DNA of 64,000 nt from Chitinophaga pinensis. Lineage in GTDB: Bacteria > Bacteroidota > Bacteroidia > Chitinophagales > Chitinophagaceae. Below, in pieces: positions 36,253 to 44,842 of this stretch (within the stretch, counting starts at the first letter, position 1; each line of letters begins with the position of its first letter). The notes beneath the pieces were generated by a model that saw nothing but the letters and a program-made list of their open reading frames with translations, searched no databases and was not told the DNA's origin. The stretch is taken from NCBI GenBank assembly GCA_945876095.1, contig CAMCMP010000001.1, forward strand, positions 124,001 to 188,000. Direction: 5' to 3'. The position numbers and the translations under genes were made by a program.

Positions 36253-37044
36253 ATGAATATTTTAGATACCATTATTGCGAAAAAAAAAATAGAGGTTGCT
36301 AGTAATAAGGCTAGAGTGAGCATAGATGAATTAAAACAAAGTGATTTATTTATGCGACCCATCTTTTCATTAAAAGATTTTCTTCTTGATGAGACTAAAA
36401 CAGGAATTATTGCTGAGTTTAAACGACAATCTCCTTCCAAAGGAATTATTAATGGCACGGCAGATGTGTTGGAAGTGACTCAGGCCTATACTTTGAATGG
36501 GGCAAGTTGTCTTTCTGTACTAACGGATGAACATTTTTTTGGAGGCTCTGAGCAAGATCTTCGAAAAGCTAGGGTGAATAATATTCCAATCCTTCGTAAA
36601 GATTTTATTATTGATGAATATCAAATAATAGAAGCTAGGTCGATGGGAGCAGATGTAATTTTATTAATTGCTGCTTGTTTAACACCAGAGAGAGTAAAAG
36701 AATTGGCCACTTTTGCAAAAAGTATTCAGTTGGAAGTATTATTAGAAATACATTCAGAGGAAGAGCTGCAACATATTTGTGATGAAACAGAGTTGGTAGG
36801 GGTAAATAATCGAGATCTAAAAACATTTACTGTAGATATTAATCGCTCAATTGAGTTAAGTAAAAAAATACCGGATAACAAAATTAAAATTGCTGAGAGC
36901 GGTATTAATGATATTGAAACTATTCGTATCTTTCGTGAAGCTGGATTTAAGGGTTTTTTAATTGGAGAAAACTTTATGAAGCAGCCAGACCCAACGATTG
37001 CTTTTGCCATTTTTGTTAAACAACTTAATGCAAAACAAACATGA
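36253..37044 (+). CDS. trpC: Indole-3-glycerol phosphate synthase
   Basis: TIM-barrel enzyme that closes the indole ring from CdRP with loss of CO2 and water. 263 residues, monofunctional. Visible: IIAEFKRQSPSKG (catalytic Lys and phosphate-binding residues), SVLTDEHFFGGSEQDL, PILRKDFIIDEYQI (catalytic Lys), LLEIHSEEEL with the catalytic Glu, VGVNNRDLKTF and AESGI near the phosphate site. Its stop overlaps the trpF start (ATGA), indicating tight translational coupling to the first trpF copy. Confidence 0.96.
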   Translation: MNILDTIIAKKKIEVASNKARVSIDELKQSDLFMRPIFSLKDFLLDETKTGIIAEFKRQSPSKGIINGTADVLEVTQAYTLNGASCLSVLTDEHFFGGSEQDLRKARVNNIPILRKDFIIDEYQIIEARSMGADVILLIAACLTPERVKELATFAKSIQLEVLLEIHSEEELQHICDETELVGVNNRDLKTFTVDINRSIELSKKIPDNKIKIAESGINDIETIRIFREAGFKGFLIGENFMKQPDPTIAFAIFVKQLNAKQT

Positions 37045-37667
37045 GAGTAAAAGTGTGCGGCATCACTCAGGTAGAGCAATTATCAATCTTACCGGAACTA
37101 GGTGCGGCATTTGCAGGACTTATTTTTTATCCTAAGTCGCCCCGTTATGTGTTGCGTCATATGACTACTAGTCAGATTAAAAAAGAAGCGACTACCAACA
37201 AAGTGGGTGTTTTTGTAAATGCTTCCATTGAAGAGGTTTTGCAGATGGTGGATGAATGTAGACTTCATATGGTTCAACTGCATGGAGATGAAACGCCTAA
37301 GTATTGTGAAAAGCTAGCAGATTATATTTCAGTGATTAAAGCTTTCCGTATCAGCGAAACTGATAATGTAAACTGGCGAATTAGGGAATTTAGCGATGTG
37401 TGTGATATGTACATGTTTGATACAGAGGGTGCGGGTTATGGAGGAACTGGAAAGAAATTTAATTGGGATAAATTACAAGATGTGGTTGTGGGGAAACCTT
37501 ATTTCTTAAGTGGGGGAATAGAGCCTACGGATGTAAATAAATTAAAAGAATTTCAAACAAAGCCAGAGGCTAAAGCGTTATTTGCTATTGATATCAATAG
37601 TAAATTTGAGTCTTTACCTGGTATAAAAGATATTGGACTAATTAAAAGTTTTACTGATCAATTATAA
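37041..37667 (+). CDS. trpF: Phosphoribosylanthranilate isomerase, copy 1
   Basis: Amadori rearrangement of PRA to CdRP; TIM barrel, 208 residues. Both catalytic residues are present: general base Cys6 (KVCGIT) and general acid Asp127 (MFDT). The phosphate-site GGTGKKFNW and LSGGI motifs and the C-terminal NSKFESLPGIKD block are intact. Overlaps trpC by four bases (ATGA). A second trpF follows after 12 bases. Nothing in the sequence says which copy carries the flux. Confidence 0.94.
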   Translation: MRVKVCGITQVEQLSILPELGAAFAGLIFYPKSPRYVLRHMTTSQIKKEATTNKVGVFVNASIEEVLQMVDECRLHMVQLHGDETPKYCEKLADYISVIKAFRISETDNVNWRIREFSDVCDMYMFDTEGAGYGGTGKKFNWDKLQDVVVGKPYFLSGGIEPTDVNKLKEFQTKPEAKALFAIDINSKFESLPGIKDIGLIKSFTDQL

Positions 37668-37679
37668 TTATTTAAATAA

Positions 37680-38315
37680 ATGTCAATGAATATAAAAGTA
37701 TGTGGGATTACTCAGCTTAAGCAATTGCAACAGTTAGATGCTTTGAATGTTCCATTTGCAGGTTTGATATTTCATAAAGCTTCCCCTCGCTATGTGGTCG
37801 ATAAAATTTCCAAGGATGAATTAAAGGGTAGTGATTTTGATTTAAAAAAAGTGGGTGTATTCGTAAATGCTGATTATGATGAAATTATGCAATCTATAGA
37901 TGATTATGGTTTAGATGTAGTTCAATTGCATGGAGATGAAACACCCGAATTGTGTGAAGAATTGTCTGAAGAAGTAGAAGTCATTAAAGCATTTTCAATA
38001 AATGATAAAATCTCTTCGATTGATGATATGATTGTAGACTATGATGACGTTTGCGATTATTATTTATTTGATACCGCTTCTAAAAATGGACAAGCAGGGG
38101 GCACAGGAAAAAAATTTGATTGGAAGTTAGTTAAGAAGAGTAAAATTGAAAAACCTTTTTTTTTAAGTGGTGGAATTAGTTTGGATGATTTAGAAATAAT
38201 TAAATCTTTTAAACATCCTGACTATTTTGGTATAGATGTAAATAGTAAGTTTGAAAAAAGTCCTGGAGTAAAAGACATGGCTTTATTGTTGCAGTTGAGG
38301 CAAGGAATTAAATAA
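37680..38315 (+). CDS. trpF: Phosphoribosylanthranilate isomerase, copy 2
   Basis: Second, tandem TrpF homologue, 211 residues, alignable to copy 1 over its full length with roughly two fifths to a half of residues identical by eye. Catalytic Cys8 (KVCGIT) and Asp131 (LFDT), GGTGKKFDW, LSGGI and NSKFEKSPGVKD are all retained, so it is not a decayed copy. It is markedly more acidic than copy 1, with Asp/Glu-rich stretches near residues 65-76, 91-100 and 115-126. The amount of divergence argues for an old duplication with both copies under selection. Specialised function or heteromer formation are possibilities, not shown. Confidence 0.92.
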   Translation: MSMNIKVCGITQLKQLQQLDALNVPFAGLIFHKASPRYVVDKISKDELKGSDFDLKKVGVFVNADYDEIMQSIDDYGLDVVQLHGDETPELCEELSEEVEVIKAFSINDKISSIDDMIVDYDDVCDYYLFDTASKNGQAGGTGKKFDWKLVKKSKIEKPFFLSGGISLDDLEIIKSFKHPDYFGIDVNSKFEKSPGVKDMALLLQLRQGIK

Positions 38316-38359
38316 ATTCTAAATGATAGCATAGTAGTTTAGGTATTTAAAAATTATTT

Positions 38360-38851
38360 ATGGTTACTGTAAGAAATGCAGTTGAAAAAGATCTGCCGTC
38401 AATGTTGGAAATTTATAATGAAATTATCCTTAATACGATGGCCGTATGGCATGAGGAAGCTCATACTATTGAAATGAGGGAAGAATGGTTTTCATTAAAA
38501 AAAGAACAAGGCTTCCCAGTTTTGGTAGCTGAAACGCAGGGTATAATTGTTGGGTTTAGTACAATATCTACCTTTCGACCTTGGTCGGGATTTAGATTTA
38601 CGGTGGAGAATTCAGTGTATGTTCGTCCTGAAAATAGAGGACAGGGTGTTGCAAAATTATTATTACCCGCATTGATTGATGCAGCTAGGCAATTAAATAT
38701 TCATACAATAGTAGCAGGAATAGAAGCCACCAATGATATCAGTATAGCATTGCATGAAAAATTTGGTTTTATTGAGGTAGCTCATTTTAAGGAGGTAGGA
38801 TTTAAGTTTGGCAGATGGATGGATCTTAAATTTATGCAGTTGATACTTTAA
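38360..38851 (+). CDS. GNAT N-acetyltransferase (MnaT/Pat-like)
   Basis: 163 residues, GNAT fold of the phosphinothricin/methionine-sulfoximine acetyltransferase group, whose bacterial members acetylate the amino group of amino acids and analogues. Typical features: RNAVEKDLPSMLEIYNEII at the N-terminus, the acetyl-CoA pyrophosphate loop RPENRGQGVAKLLLPALI (about 91-108), and GFIEVAHFKEVGFKFGRWMDL near the C-terminus. It lies inside the trp operon, 44 bases after trpF copy 2 and 98 bases before trpB, so it is probably cotranscribed and regulated by tryptophan. The substrate is unknown. Confidence 0.85.
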   Translation: MVTVRNAVEKDLPSMLEIYNEIILNTMAVWHEEAHTIEMREEWFSLKKEQGFPVLVAETQGIIVGFSTISTFRPWSGFRFTVENSVYVRPENRGQGVAKLLLPALIDAARQLNIHTIVAGIEATNDISIALHEKFGFIEVAHFKEVGFKFGRWMDLKFMQLIL

Positions 38852-38949
38852 TTGATTTTAGTTGTAATCAATTGGCCTTGATAATTTTTTTGAAAAATAT
38901 TTTTTTCCTTGTTTATTCTCTTAGATGAGGATATAATTTAAAAATGTAG

Positions 38950-40143
38950 ATGATGACAGTTCAACAAAATAATTTTTCTGTAGATACCCATGGATATTAT
39001 GGAGATTTCGGAGGTGCTTTTATCCCTGAAATGCTTTATCCAAATGTAAAGCAATTACAGGAGCAGTACCTACAGATTATGGGTGATCCTATTTTTCAGG
39101 AATCTTTTCAGCATTTATTAAAAGATTATGTGGGCCGACCAACTCCATTATTTTTTGCTGAAAGATTGAGTCAAAAACATGGTGCTTCTATTTATTTGAA
39201 AAGGGAAGACCTTTGCCATACGGGTGCGCATAAAATCAATAATACGATTGGACAAATATTACTAGCAGAAAGGTTAGGAAAAAAAAGAATCATTGCTGAA
39301 ACAGGCGCTGGTCAACACGGAGTAGCCACTGCTACTGTATGTGCTCTTAAGGGGTTAGAATGTATTGTTTATATGGGTGAAAAGGATATTGAACGTCAGG
39401 CACCCAATGTTGCTCGTATGAAAATGTTAGGGGCAAAGGTGGTACCTGCGGTAAGTGGCAGTAAAACATTGAAGGACGCTACCAACGAAGCAATCAGAGA
39501 TTGGATTAATAACCCAGTTGATACACATTATATTATAGGAAGTGTAGTGGGGCCGCATCCTTATCCTGATATGGTGGCCAGATTTCAAAGTGTAATAAGT
39601 GAAGAAATAAAAAAACAGTTAATTGAAAAAACGGGTAGTCCTTATCCTACGCATGTGATAGCTTGTGTGGGTGGTGGAAGTAATGCAGCTGGTGCATTCT
39701 ATCATTTTTTAGATGACTTATCGGTTAAATTAGTAGCAGTGGAAGCAGCTGGTTGTGGTATAACTAGTGGAATGAGTGCTGCTACAACTCAACTGGGTAA
39801 ACCAGGTATTTTACATGGTAGTAAGAGTTTATTAATGCAAACCAATGATGGTCAGGTGGTAGAACCGCACAGCATTTCAGCGGGATTGGATTACCCTGGA
39901 ATTGGTCCGCTCCATGCCCATTTATTTAAAAGTGGTAGGGGTACTTTTATGAGTGCTACTGATGAAGAGGCGTTGCAGGCAGCTTTGGACATTAGCAGAA
40001 CTGAGGGCATTATACCTGCCTTAGAAACTGCGCACGCTTTTTCAGTATTGAATGATATTCATTTTGAAAAAACAGATGTGGTAGTAATATGTTTGAGTGG
40101 AAGGGGCGATAAGGATTTAGATACTTATATGAAATATTTGTAG
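38950..40143 (+). CDS. trpB: Tryptophan synthase beta chain
   Basis: PLP enzyme that condenses indole with serine. 397 residues. The PLP-binding Lys is in [14 protein letters not shown] (about residue 92); [16 protein letters not shown], the phosphate-binding GGGSNAAG and the C-terminal [11 protein letters not shown] are intact. It matches TrpB1, the form that partners TrpA. The start used is the first ATG of the pair ATGATG; an ATG a few bases upstream is followed at once by a stop. trpA follows after 50 bases. Confidence 0.96.
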   Translation: MMTVQQNNFSVDTHGYYGDFGGAFIPEMLYPNVKQLQEQYLQIMGDPIFQESFQHLLKDYVGRPTPLFFAERLSQKHGASIYLKREDLCHTGAHKINNTIGQILLAERLGKKRIIAETGAGQHGVATATVCALKGLECIVYMGEKDIERQAPNVARMKMLGAKVVPAVSGSKTLKDATNEAIRDWINNPVDTHYIIGSVVGPHPYPDMVARFQSVISEEIKKQLIEKTGSPYPTHVIACVGGGSNAAGAFYHFLDDLSVKLVAVEAAGCGITSGMSAATTQLGKPGILHGSKSLLMQTNDGQVVEPHSISAGLDYPGIGPLHAHLFKSGRGTFMSATDEEALQAALDISRTEGIIPALETAHAFSVLNDIHFEKTDVVVICLSGRGDKDLDTYMKYL

Positions 40144-40193
40144 TTTTTATGTTGTTAAAAAATCATTCAAAATTCTGAAAGTATCAAAAAATT

Positions 40194-40964
40194 ATGAATA
40201 GAATTGATTTGCTATTTAAGCAAAAAAAACAGTCGGTATTAAATGTGTATTGTACTGCTGGATATCCTCAGTTGAACAGCATGGTAGAAGTATTAAGTTC
40301 CTTACAAGAAAATGGTGCTGATATTATTGAAATTGGAATGCCCTACAGTGATCCATTAGCGGATGGACCCGTGATTCAGCAGAGTAATATGGTTGCCCTT
40401 GAGAATGGAATGAGTATTCCTGTTCTATTTGAGCAATTAAAAAATATTCGTTCAACTATTCATCTTCCCATTATTTTAATGGGTTACATGAATCCAATTT
40501 TGCAATTCGGACTTAAAAATTTCTGTGAAGCCGCCGCCGCGGTAGGAGTAGATGGGGTGATATTGCCCGATTTGCCTATGTTTGAATTCGAGAATGAATA
40601 CCAACCACTGTTTAATAAACACGGACTAAAATTTATTTTTTTGGTAACACCTGAAACAGAAGAAGAAAGAATTCGAAAAATTGATGGCCTATGCAGTGGA
40701 TTTTTATATGCGGTATCTTCTTCTTCAACTACTGGCAATAATAAAGTGATTGCTGACCAATCAGCTTATTTTAAGCGTTTGAAAGAGATGCAATTGAATA
40801 ATCCTATTCTTGTTGGTTTTGGAATAAAAGATAAAGGAACTTTTCAATCTGCTTGTCAATATTCAAATGGAGCTATCATTGGAAGTGCCTATATTAAGGC
40901 CTTGGAAGGGTCTACGAATATTCAACTTTCTACTAAAGAATTCTTAAATAATGTGCTGGCTTAG
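40194..40964 (+). CDS. trpA: Tryptophan synthase alpha chain
   Basis: TIM-barrel subunit that splits indole-3-glycerol phosphate and channels indole to TrpB. 256 residues. Catalytic Glu in DIIEIGMPYSDPLADGPVIQ (about residue 47) and catalytic Asp in the same block; then VDGVILPDLPMFE, GFLYAVSSSSTTG with the Gly-rich phosphate site, and LVGFGIKDKG. Last gene of the trp set. No terminator is visible after it; the tlpA-type gene begins 46 bases on, and read-through is possible. Confidence 0.95.
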   Translation: MNRIDLLFKQKKQSVLNVYCTAGYPQLNSMVEVLSSLQENGADIIEIGMPYSDPLADGPVIQQSNMVALENGMSIPVLFEQLKNIRSTIHLPIILMGYMNPILQFGLKNFCEAAAAVGVDGVILPDLPMFEFENEYQPLFNKHGLKFIFLVTPETEEERIRKIDGLCSGFLYAVSSSSTTGNNKVIADQSAYFKRLKEMQLNNPILVGFGIKDKGTFQSACQYSNGAIIGSAYIKALEGSTNIQLSTKEFLNNVLA

Positions 40965-41010
40965 GTCCATTTGATAAAAAAAATTAAATTGCGTTATTAA
41001 AATACTCAAA

Positions 41011-42117
41011 ATGAAAATTTTCTCCCTTTTTATTCTATTGATACCCTCTTGGTTGACTGCTCAAAATCAGACAAACAAAAAGTCAACTTCAACTGCAAAA
41101 GTATCGCCTGCACCAAACAAGACTTTAACAAAAAAAAATACAGATGGATTTAGTATTTCAGGGATAATAAAAGGTTTTCCAGATGGTACGAATGTTTCAT
41201 TATTGAATGGTCAAACAGGTGCACCAGAATCAGAAACAACCGTTACTAATAATACTTTTTCTTTTAAGGGCAAATTGGTTACCCCTGAATTTAAAATTAT
41301 AATATTTGATAAAAAGCCTCCTTATATTACTTTGTTTTTGGATAATAGCAATGTTCAAATAAATGGAGTAAAAGATTCTTTGGAAACAGCGATGGTTACT
41401 GGATCTTCTGCCCATACTGATTTTATAAAACTAAATCAATTGTTGGCACCCTATCAAAAATTATTTTCTTCTAATAATTTAAATGATAGACAAGAGGTAG
41501 AGAGTGCAATGGCAGCGTTAGAAAATTTTGTAAAAAGAGAAAGCGGTTCTTTTGTAGCACCATTAGCTGTTATTAGATGTAGTCAATTAAGTCCTGAAAT
41601 AGGTAAAACAGAAGAATTATTTAATCAGTTATCTACAGAAGTAAAGAATACTCCGATGGGTAATTATGTTGCTCAACAAATAGTTGAATCTAAAAGAAAT
41701 GCCATTGGTACCATATTAGCAGATTTTACACAAGCTGATACTACTGGTAAACCTATTCAACTTTCTTCTTACCGTGGTAAGTATGTATTGGTCGATTTTT
41801 GGGCTAGTTGGTGTGGACCCTGCAGACAAGAGAATCCAAATGTTGTGGCCAACTATAATCGATTTAAAAGTAAAAACTTCACCGTATTGGGAGTTTCATT
41901 GGATAAAACTAAATCGGCTTGGGTAGATGCAATTACTATGGATGGACTTACTTGGGGTCATGTAAGTGATTTAAAGGGATGGACAAACGCAGTAGCACAG
42001 CAGTACCAAATTTCTAGTATTCCTCAAAATTTCTTAATAGGGCCTGATGGAAAAATTATTGCAAAAAACTTAAGGGGACCAGCGCTGGAGAGTAAACTAG
42101 AGTCAATTTTAAAATAA
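41011..42117 (+). CDS. TlpA-family thiol-disulfide oxidoreductase with DUF4369
   Basis: 368 residues, exported: signal peptide (FSLFILLIPSWLTAQ), then a Lys/Thr/Ser-rich linker, a beta-rich DUF4369 domain (about 48-135), a helical region and a C-terminal thioredoxin/AhpC-TSA domain. The redox motif WCGPC lies near residue 268 in VDFWASWCGPCRQENP, followed by the cis-Pro region SSIPQNFLIGPDG. It likely reduces or isomerises disulfides in the periplasm; Bacteroidota carry many such paralogues. It follows trpA in the same direction and ends at a strong terminator. Confidence 0.87.
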   Translation: MKIFSLFILLIPSWLTAQNQTNKKSTSTAKVSPAPNKTLTKKNTDGFSISGIIKGFPDGTNVSLLNGQTGAPESETTVTNNTFSFKGKLVTPEFKIIIFDKKPPYITLFLDNSNVQINGVKDSLETAMVTGSSAHTDFIKLNQLLAPYQKLFSSNNLNDRQEVESAMAALENFVKRESGSFVAPLAVIRCSQLSPEIGKTEELFNQLSTEVKNTPMGNYVAQQIVESKRNAIGTILADFTQADTTGKPIQLSSYRGKYVLVDFWASWCGPCRQENPNVVANYNRFKSKNFTVLGVSLDKTKSAWVDAITMDGLTWGHVSDLKGWTNAVAQQYQISSIPQNFLIGPDGKIIAKNLRGPALESKLESILK

Positions 42118-42138
42118 TCAAAAAACTATATATTCACA

Positions 42139-42176
42139 GGCTATAAAAGATAAAACTGATTTTATCTTTTATAGCC
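42139..42176. terminator. Perfect 17-bp bidirectional terminator hairpin
   Basis: Bases 42139-42155 pair perfectly with 42160-42176 around a CTGA loop. It separates the convergent TlpA-type and mutase genes, and its last base is the first base of the mutase stop codon (CTA on the plus strand, TAG on the minus). Confidence 0.85.
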
Positions 42177-43729
42177 TATTTATATTCTCCAAAAACTTTT
42201 CTTAGTTCATCTGAAATTTCTCCCAGCGTACAATAATTTTCTACTGCATCTAGTACAAAAGGCATAAGGTTACTATCACCTCTTGCTACCTGATTAATTT
42301 GCGATAAACAGTCCTGAACTTTTATATTATTTCTCCTAGCTTTTAATGAGGTAAGTTGGTCAATTTGAGTTTGACGGATACTATCATTGATTTTAAAACC
42401 ATAAGTGGTATTGCTTTTTTCACTTTGGAATTTATTTACCCCCACTATAATTTTTCCACCACTTTCAATTTGACGCTGATATTCATAGGCGCTTTTAGCA
42501 ATTTCATCTTGCATATAACCTTGTTCTATAGCAGCTACACTTCCTCCCATCGCATCAATTTTTTTGATGATATCCCATGCATTCGTTTCTATTTCATTGG
42601 TCAAACTTTCAATAAAAAAACTACCTGCTAATGGATCAACAGTATCGGGTACTCCACTTTCGTATGCTACAATTTGTTGGGTACCTAAAGCAATAGCTGC
42701 TGCTTCTTCACTCGGCAAATTAAGCGCTTCATCATAACTGTTAGTATGAAGGCTTTGAGTACCACCTAATACTGCAGAAAGCGTTTGAAGTGCAACACGT
42801 GTAATATTATTGAGTGGTTGTTGGGCAGTGAGGGTAGCACCTCCTGTTTGAGTATGAAAGCGAAGCATCATTGCTTTTGGATCAGTTGCGCCGAGGCTTT
42901 TCATGATTATAGCCCACATTTTTCTTGCCGCTCTAAATTTTGAAACTTCTTCGAATAAATTATTGTGTGCATTGAAAAAGAAGGAGAGGCGTTTGCCTAG
43001 TGTATTGATATCTATTCCTTTTTCCAAAGCAGCCTTTACATAGGCTTTTCCGTTACTTAAAGTAAATGCAATTTCCTGTATCGCGGTACTGCCTGCTTCT
43101 CTGATATGGTATCCAGAAATTGAAATAGTATTCCATTTTGGAATTTCTTTTTCACACCACTCAAATATGTCAGTGGTGATTCTCATAGAAGGTTGGGGAG
43201 GATAAATATAAGTTCCTCTCGCAGCGTATTCTTTTAAAATATCATTTTGAATGGTACCAGCTATTTTACTTAAATCTGCCCCTTGTTTTTTTGCTAATGC
43301 AATATAGAAAGCAAGTAAAATAAAACCCGTAGCATTGATAGTCATTGAAGTGGAAATTTCTTCCAATTTTATTCCTTTGAATAAGGCTTCCATATCTTCA
43401 AGAGAATCAATTGCAACACCTACTTTGCCCACTTCTCCTTCTGAAAGTTCATGATCACTGTCAAAACCAATTTGAGTAGGCAGGTCAAAAGCGATACTTA
43501 ATCCATTAACACCTCTTGATAATAAATAATGATAACGTTGGTTACTTTCTTGTGCAGTACTAAATCCTGCATATTGCCGCATGGTCCATAGTTTACCACG
43601 ATACATATCAGCTTGAATCCCCCTAGTAAAAGGAAATTTACCGGGTAATTCATCTGGAGGTAATCCTAAGTCAAAGTTGGTATACACTTCCTTTATTTCA
43701 ATACCGTCGTCTGTAAACTTTTTTTTCAT
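42176..43729 (-). CDS. Coenzyme B12-dependent acyl-CoA mutase, large (substrate-binding) subunit
   Basis: Catalytic TIM-barrel subunit of the methylmalonyl-CoA mutase family, 517 residues, without the C-terminal B12-binding domain; a separate small subunit is needed and is not in the window. Tyr53 (RQYAGFS) and Arg171 (in [18 protein letters not shown]) align, with a constant offset of 36, to Tyr89 and Arg207 of the Propionibacterium methylmalonyl-CoA mutase, residues that are replaced by Phe and Gln in isobutyryl-CoA mutase. This favours methylmalonyl-CoA as substrate. [15 protein letters not shown] and [17 protein letters not shown] are intact. It follows an unknown membrane-anchored gene after 29 bases. 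Confidence 0.88.
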   Translation of the reverse strand: MKKKFTDDGIEIKEVYTNFDLGLPPDELPGKFPFTRGIQADMYRGKLWTMRQYAGFSTAQESNQRYHYLLSRGVNGLSIAFDLPTQIGFDSDHELSEGEVGKVGVAIDSLEDMEALFKGIKLEEISTSMTINATGFILLAFYIALAKKQGADLSKIAGTIQNDILKEYAARGTYIYPPQPSMRITTDIFEWCEKEIPKWNTISISGYHIREAGSTAIQEIAFTLSNGKAYVKAALEKGIDINTLGKRLSFFFNAHNNLFEEVSKFRAARKMWAIIMKSLGATDPKAMMLRFHTQTGGATLTAQQPLNNITRVALQTLSAVLGGTQSLHTNSYDEALNLPSEEAAAIALGTQQIVAYESGVPDTVDPLAGSFFIESLTNEIETNAWDIIKKIDAMGGSVAAIEQGYMQDEIAKSAYEYQRQIESGGKIIVGVNKFQSEKSNTTYGFKINDSIRQTQIDQLTSLKARRNNIKVQDCLSQINQVARGDSNLMPFVLDAVENYCTLGEISDELRKVFGEYK

Positions 43730-43758
43730 GAAAGATATTATAGAAATTAATTCGATAC

Positions 43759-44277
43759 TTATAATAATTTTTTTACTTCAAATTGAATCGCATCTAATAC
43801 TAATTGACTTAACTCAGCATTGTTATTAGAACAGTATTCTAAAATAATTTTGCTAAGTTCTATTGCATTGGCTTGAGGATCTAAAGTACCTGCCAGATGG
43901 TTGATGATGAAAATATTTTGTTCCTTTAAATTAGTGATTGCTTTCCAAACCTCTGTATTGATATAGATTTGTTGAGTGGTATTGTGTTCATATTCATTGC
44001 GAATATTTTCTATAAGCCCTGCTTGTAATTCAGCAGCTGTTAGGATGGTAGAATGCATCCTAGTAACGAGATTTTTTAGCGAAATCCTATCGGCCAATAA
44101 GGCTAATCTTTCATAGGCTTGAAGTATCAATGGCCCGTTGAGAGCTTTGACGGGCTGTTTTAAAGCGATTTCCCTTCTTACCGACCTAAGTTCAGTTAGC
44201 AAATAAAAAAGTAATCCAAAGATAAATACGATGGCTATTCCTTGTACTTCTATGATTCCAACTTCAAATAGTAGCAT
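43759..44277 (-). CDS. Membrane-anchored protein of unknown function
   Basis: 172 residues from ATG 44277. One N-terminal transmembrane helix ([20 protein letters not shown]) is followed by a cytoplasmic or periplasmic all-helical region with [22 protein letters not shown] and [23 protein letters not shown] do not recognise the family. A longer frame begins at 44313, but a perfect TAnnTTTG element at 44288-44295 lies inside that extension, so the shorter start is preferred. It is directly upstream of the mutase subunit gene and probably cotranscribed, yet a functional tie is not evident. Confidence 0.72.
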   Translation of the reverse strand: MLLFEVGIIEVQGIAIVFIFGLLFYLLTELRSVRREIALKQPVKALNGPLILQAYERLALLADRISLKNLVTRMHSTILTAAELQAGLIENIRNEYEHNTTQQIYINTEVWKAITNLKEQNIFIINHLAGTLDPQANAIELSKIILEYCSNNNAELSQLVLDAIQFEVKKLL

Positions 44278-44287
44278 ATTTTTTTTA

Positions 44288-44295
44288 CAAAAATA
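44288..44295 (-). promoter_or_regulatory. Putative promoter -7 element for the membrane protein and mutase pair
   Basis: Minus strand reads TATTTTTG, a full match to TAnnTTTG, ending ten bases before ATG 44277. It helps decide the start of that gene. Confidence 0.5.
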
Positions 44296-44392
44296 CAACA
44301 ATAAGTTACTCATATTTTCCTTCTTTCGAAAATCTCAGATATCGATATTTTTTAAAATATTTGATACCTTTACATAAATAAAGTCAAATTTT

Positions 44393-44737
44393 ATGGAAAC
44401 AATGATAGCAGCTCCTGTAACACTAACACAAAGTGCAGTGGAAGAAGTTAAGCGCTTGATGAATGAAATTAGTTTCGATAAGAAAAATGTTCTGCGTGTT
44501 GGAGTTAAAGGTGGTGGTTGTAGCGGCATGACCTATGTATTAGGGTTTGATATTGCTACTGAAAAAGATGACCATTTTGAAATAGATTCTATTCCATGTA
44601 TTATGGAACGCTCACATGGGATCTATTTAATGGGAATGGAAGTAGATTGGCAGGGCGGATTAAATTCACGGGGATTTACCTTTAAGAACCCCAATGCAAG
44701 TAATACTTGCGGTTGTGGCAACTCATTTGCCGTTTAA
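44393..44737 (+). CDS. A-type iron-sulfur carrier (HesB/IscA/SufA family)
   Basis: 114-residue cytoplasmic carrier that delivers Fe-S clusters to apoproteins. The three conserved cysteines are present: one in GGGCSGMTYVLGF and two in the C-terminal NTCGCGNSF. The core begins with VTLTQSAVEEVKRLM. Which A-type subclass (IscA, SufA, ErpA) it belongs to cannot be decided, and no suf or isc operon is nearby. It starts divergently from the membrane-protein gene and ends at a bidirectional terminator shared with secDF. Confidence 0.92.
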   Translation: METMIAAPVTLTQSAVEEVKRLMNEISFDKKNVLRVGVKGGGCSGMTYVLGFDIATEKDDHFEIDSIPCIMERSHGIYLMGMEVDWQGGLNSRGFTFKNPNASNTCGCGNSFAV

Positions 44738-44788
44738 TTATTAATAAAATTATAGGGTCAAAATTTCGATTGAAGATATTTGTGTCAA

Positions 44789-44821
44789 TAAAAATGCCTG
44801 TTCATTGAACAGGCATTTTTA
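44789..44821. terminator. Bidirectional terminator between the Fe-S carrier gene and secDF
   Basis: Stem AAAAATGCCTGTTC / GAACAGGCATTTTT with a short loop, flanked by A and T runs on both sides. It serves the two convergent genes ending at 44737 and 44843. Confidence 0.88.
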
Positions 44822-44842
44822 TTGAATAAGTATAAATTTTAA

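Noticed and set aside
44278..44313. Longer N-terminus of the membrane-anchored protein
   Set aside because: A full TAnnTTTG element lies inside this extension, so transcription probably begins downstream of it.
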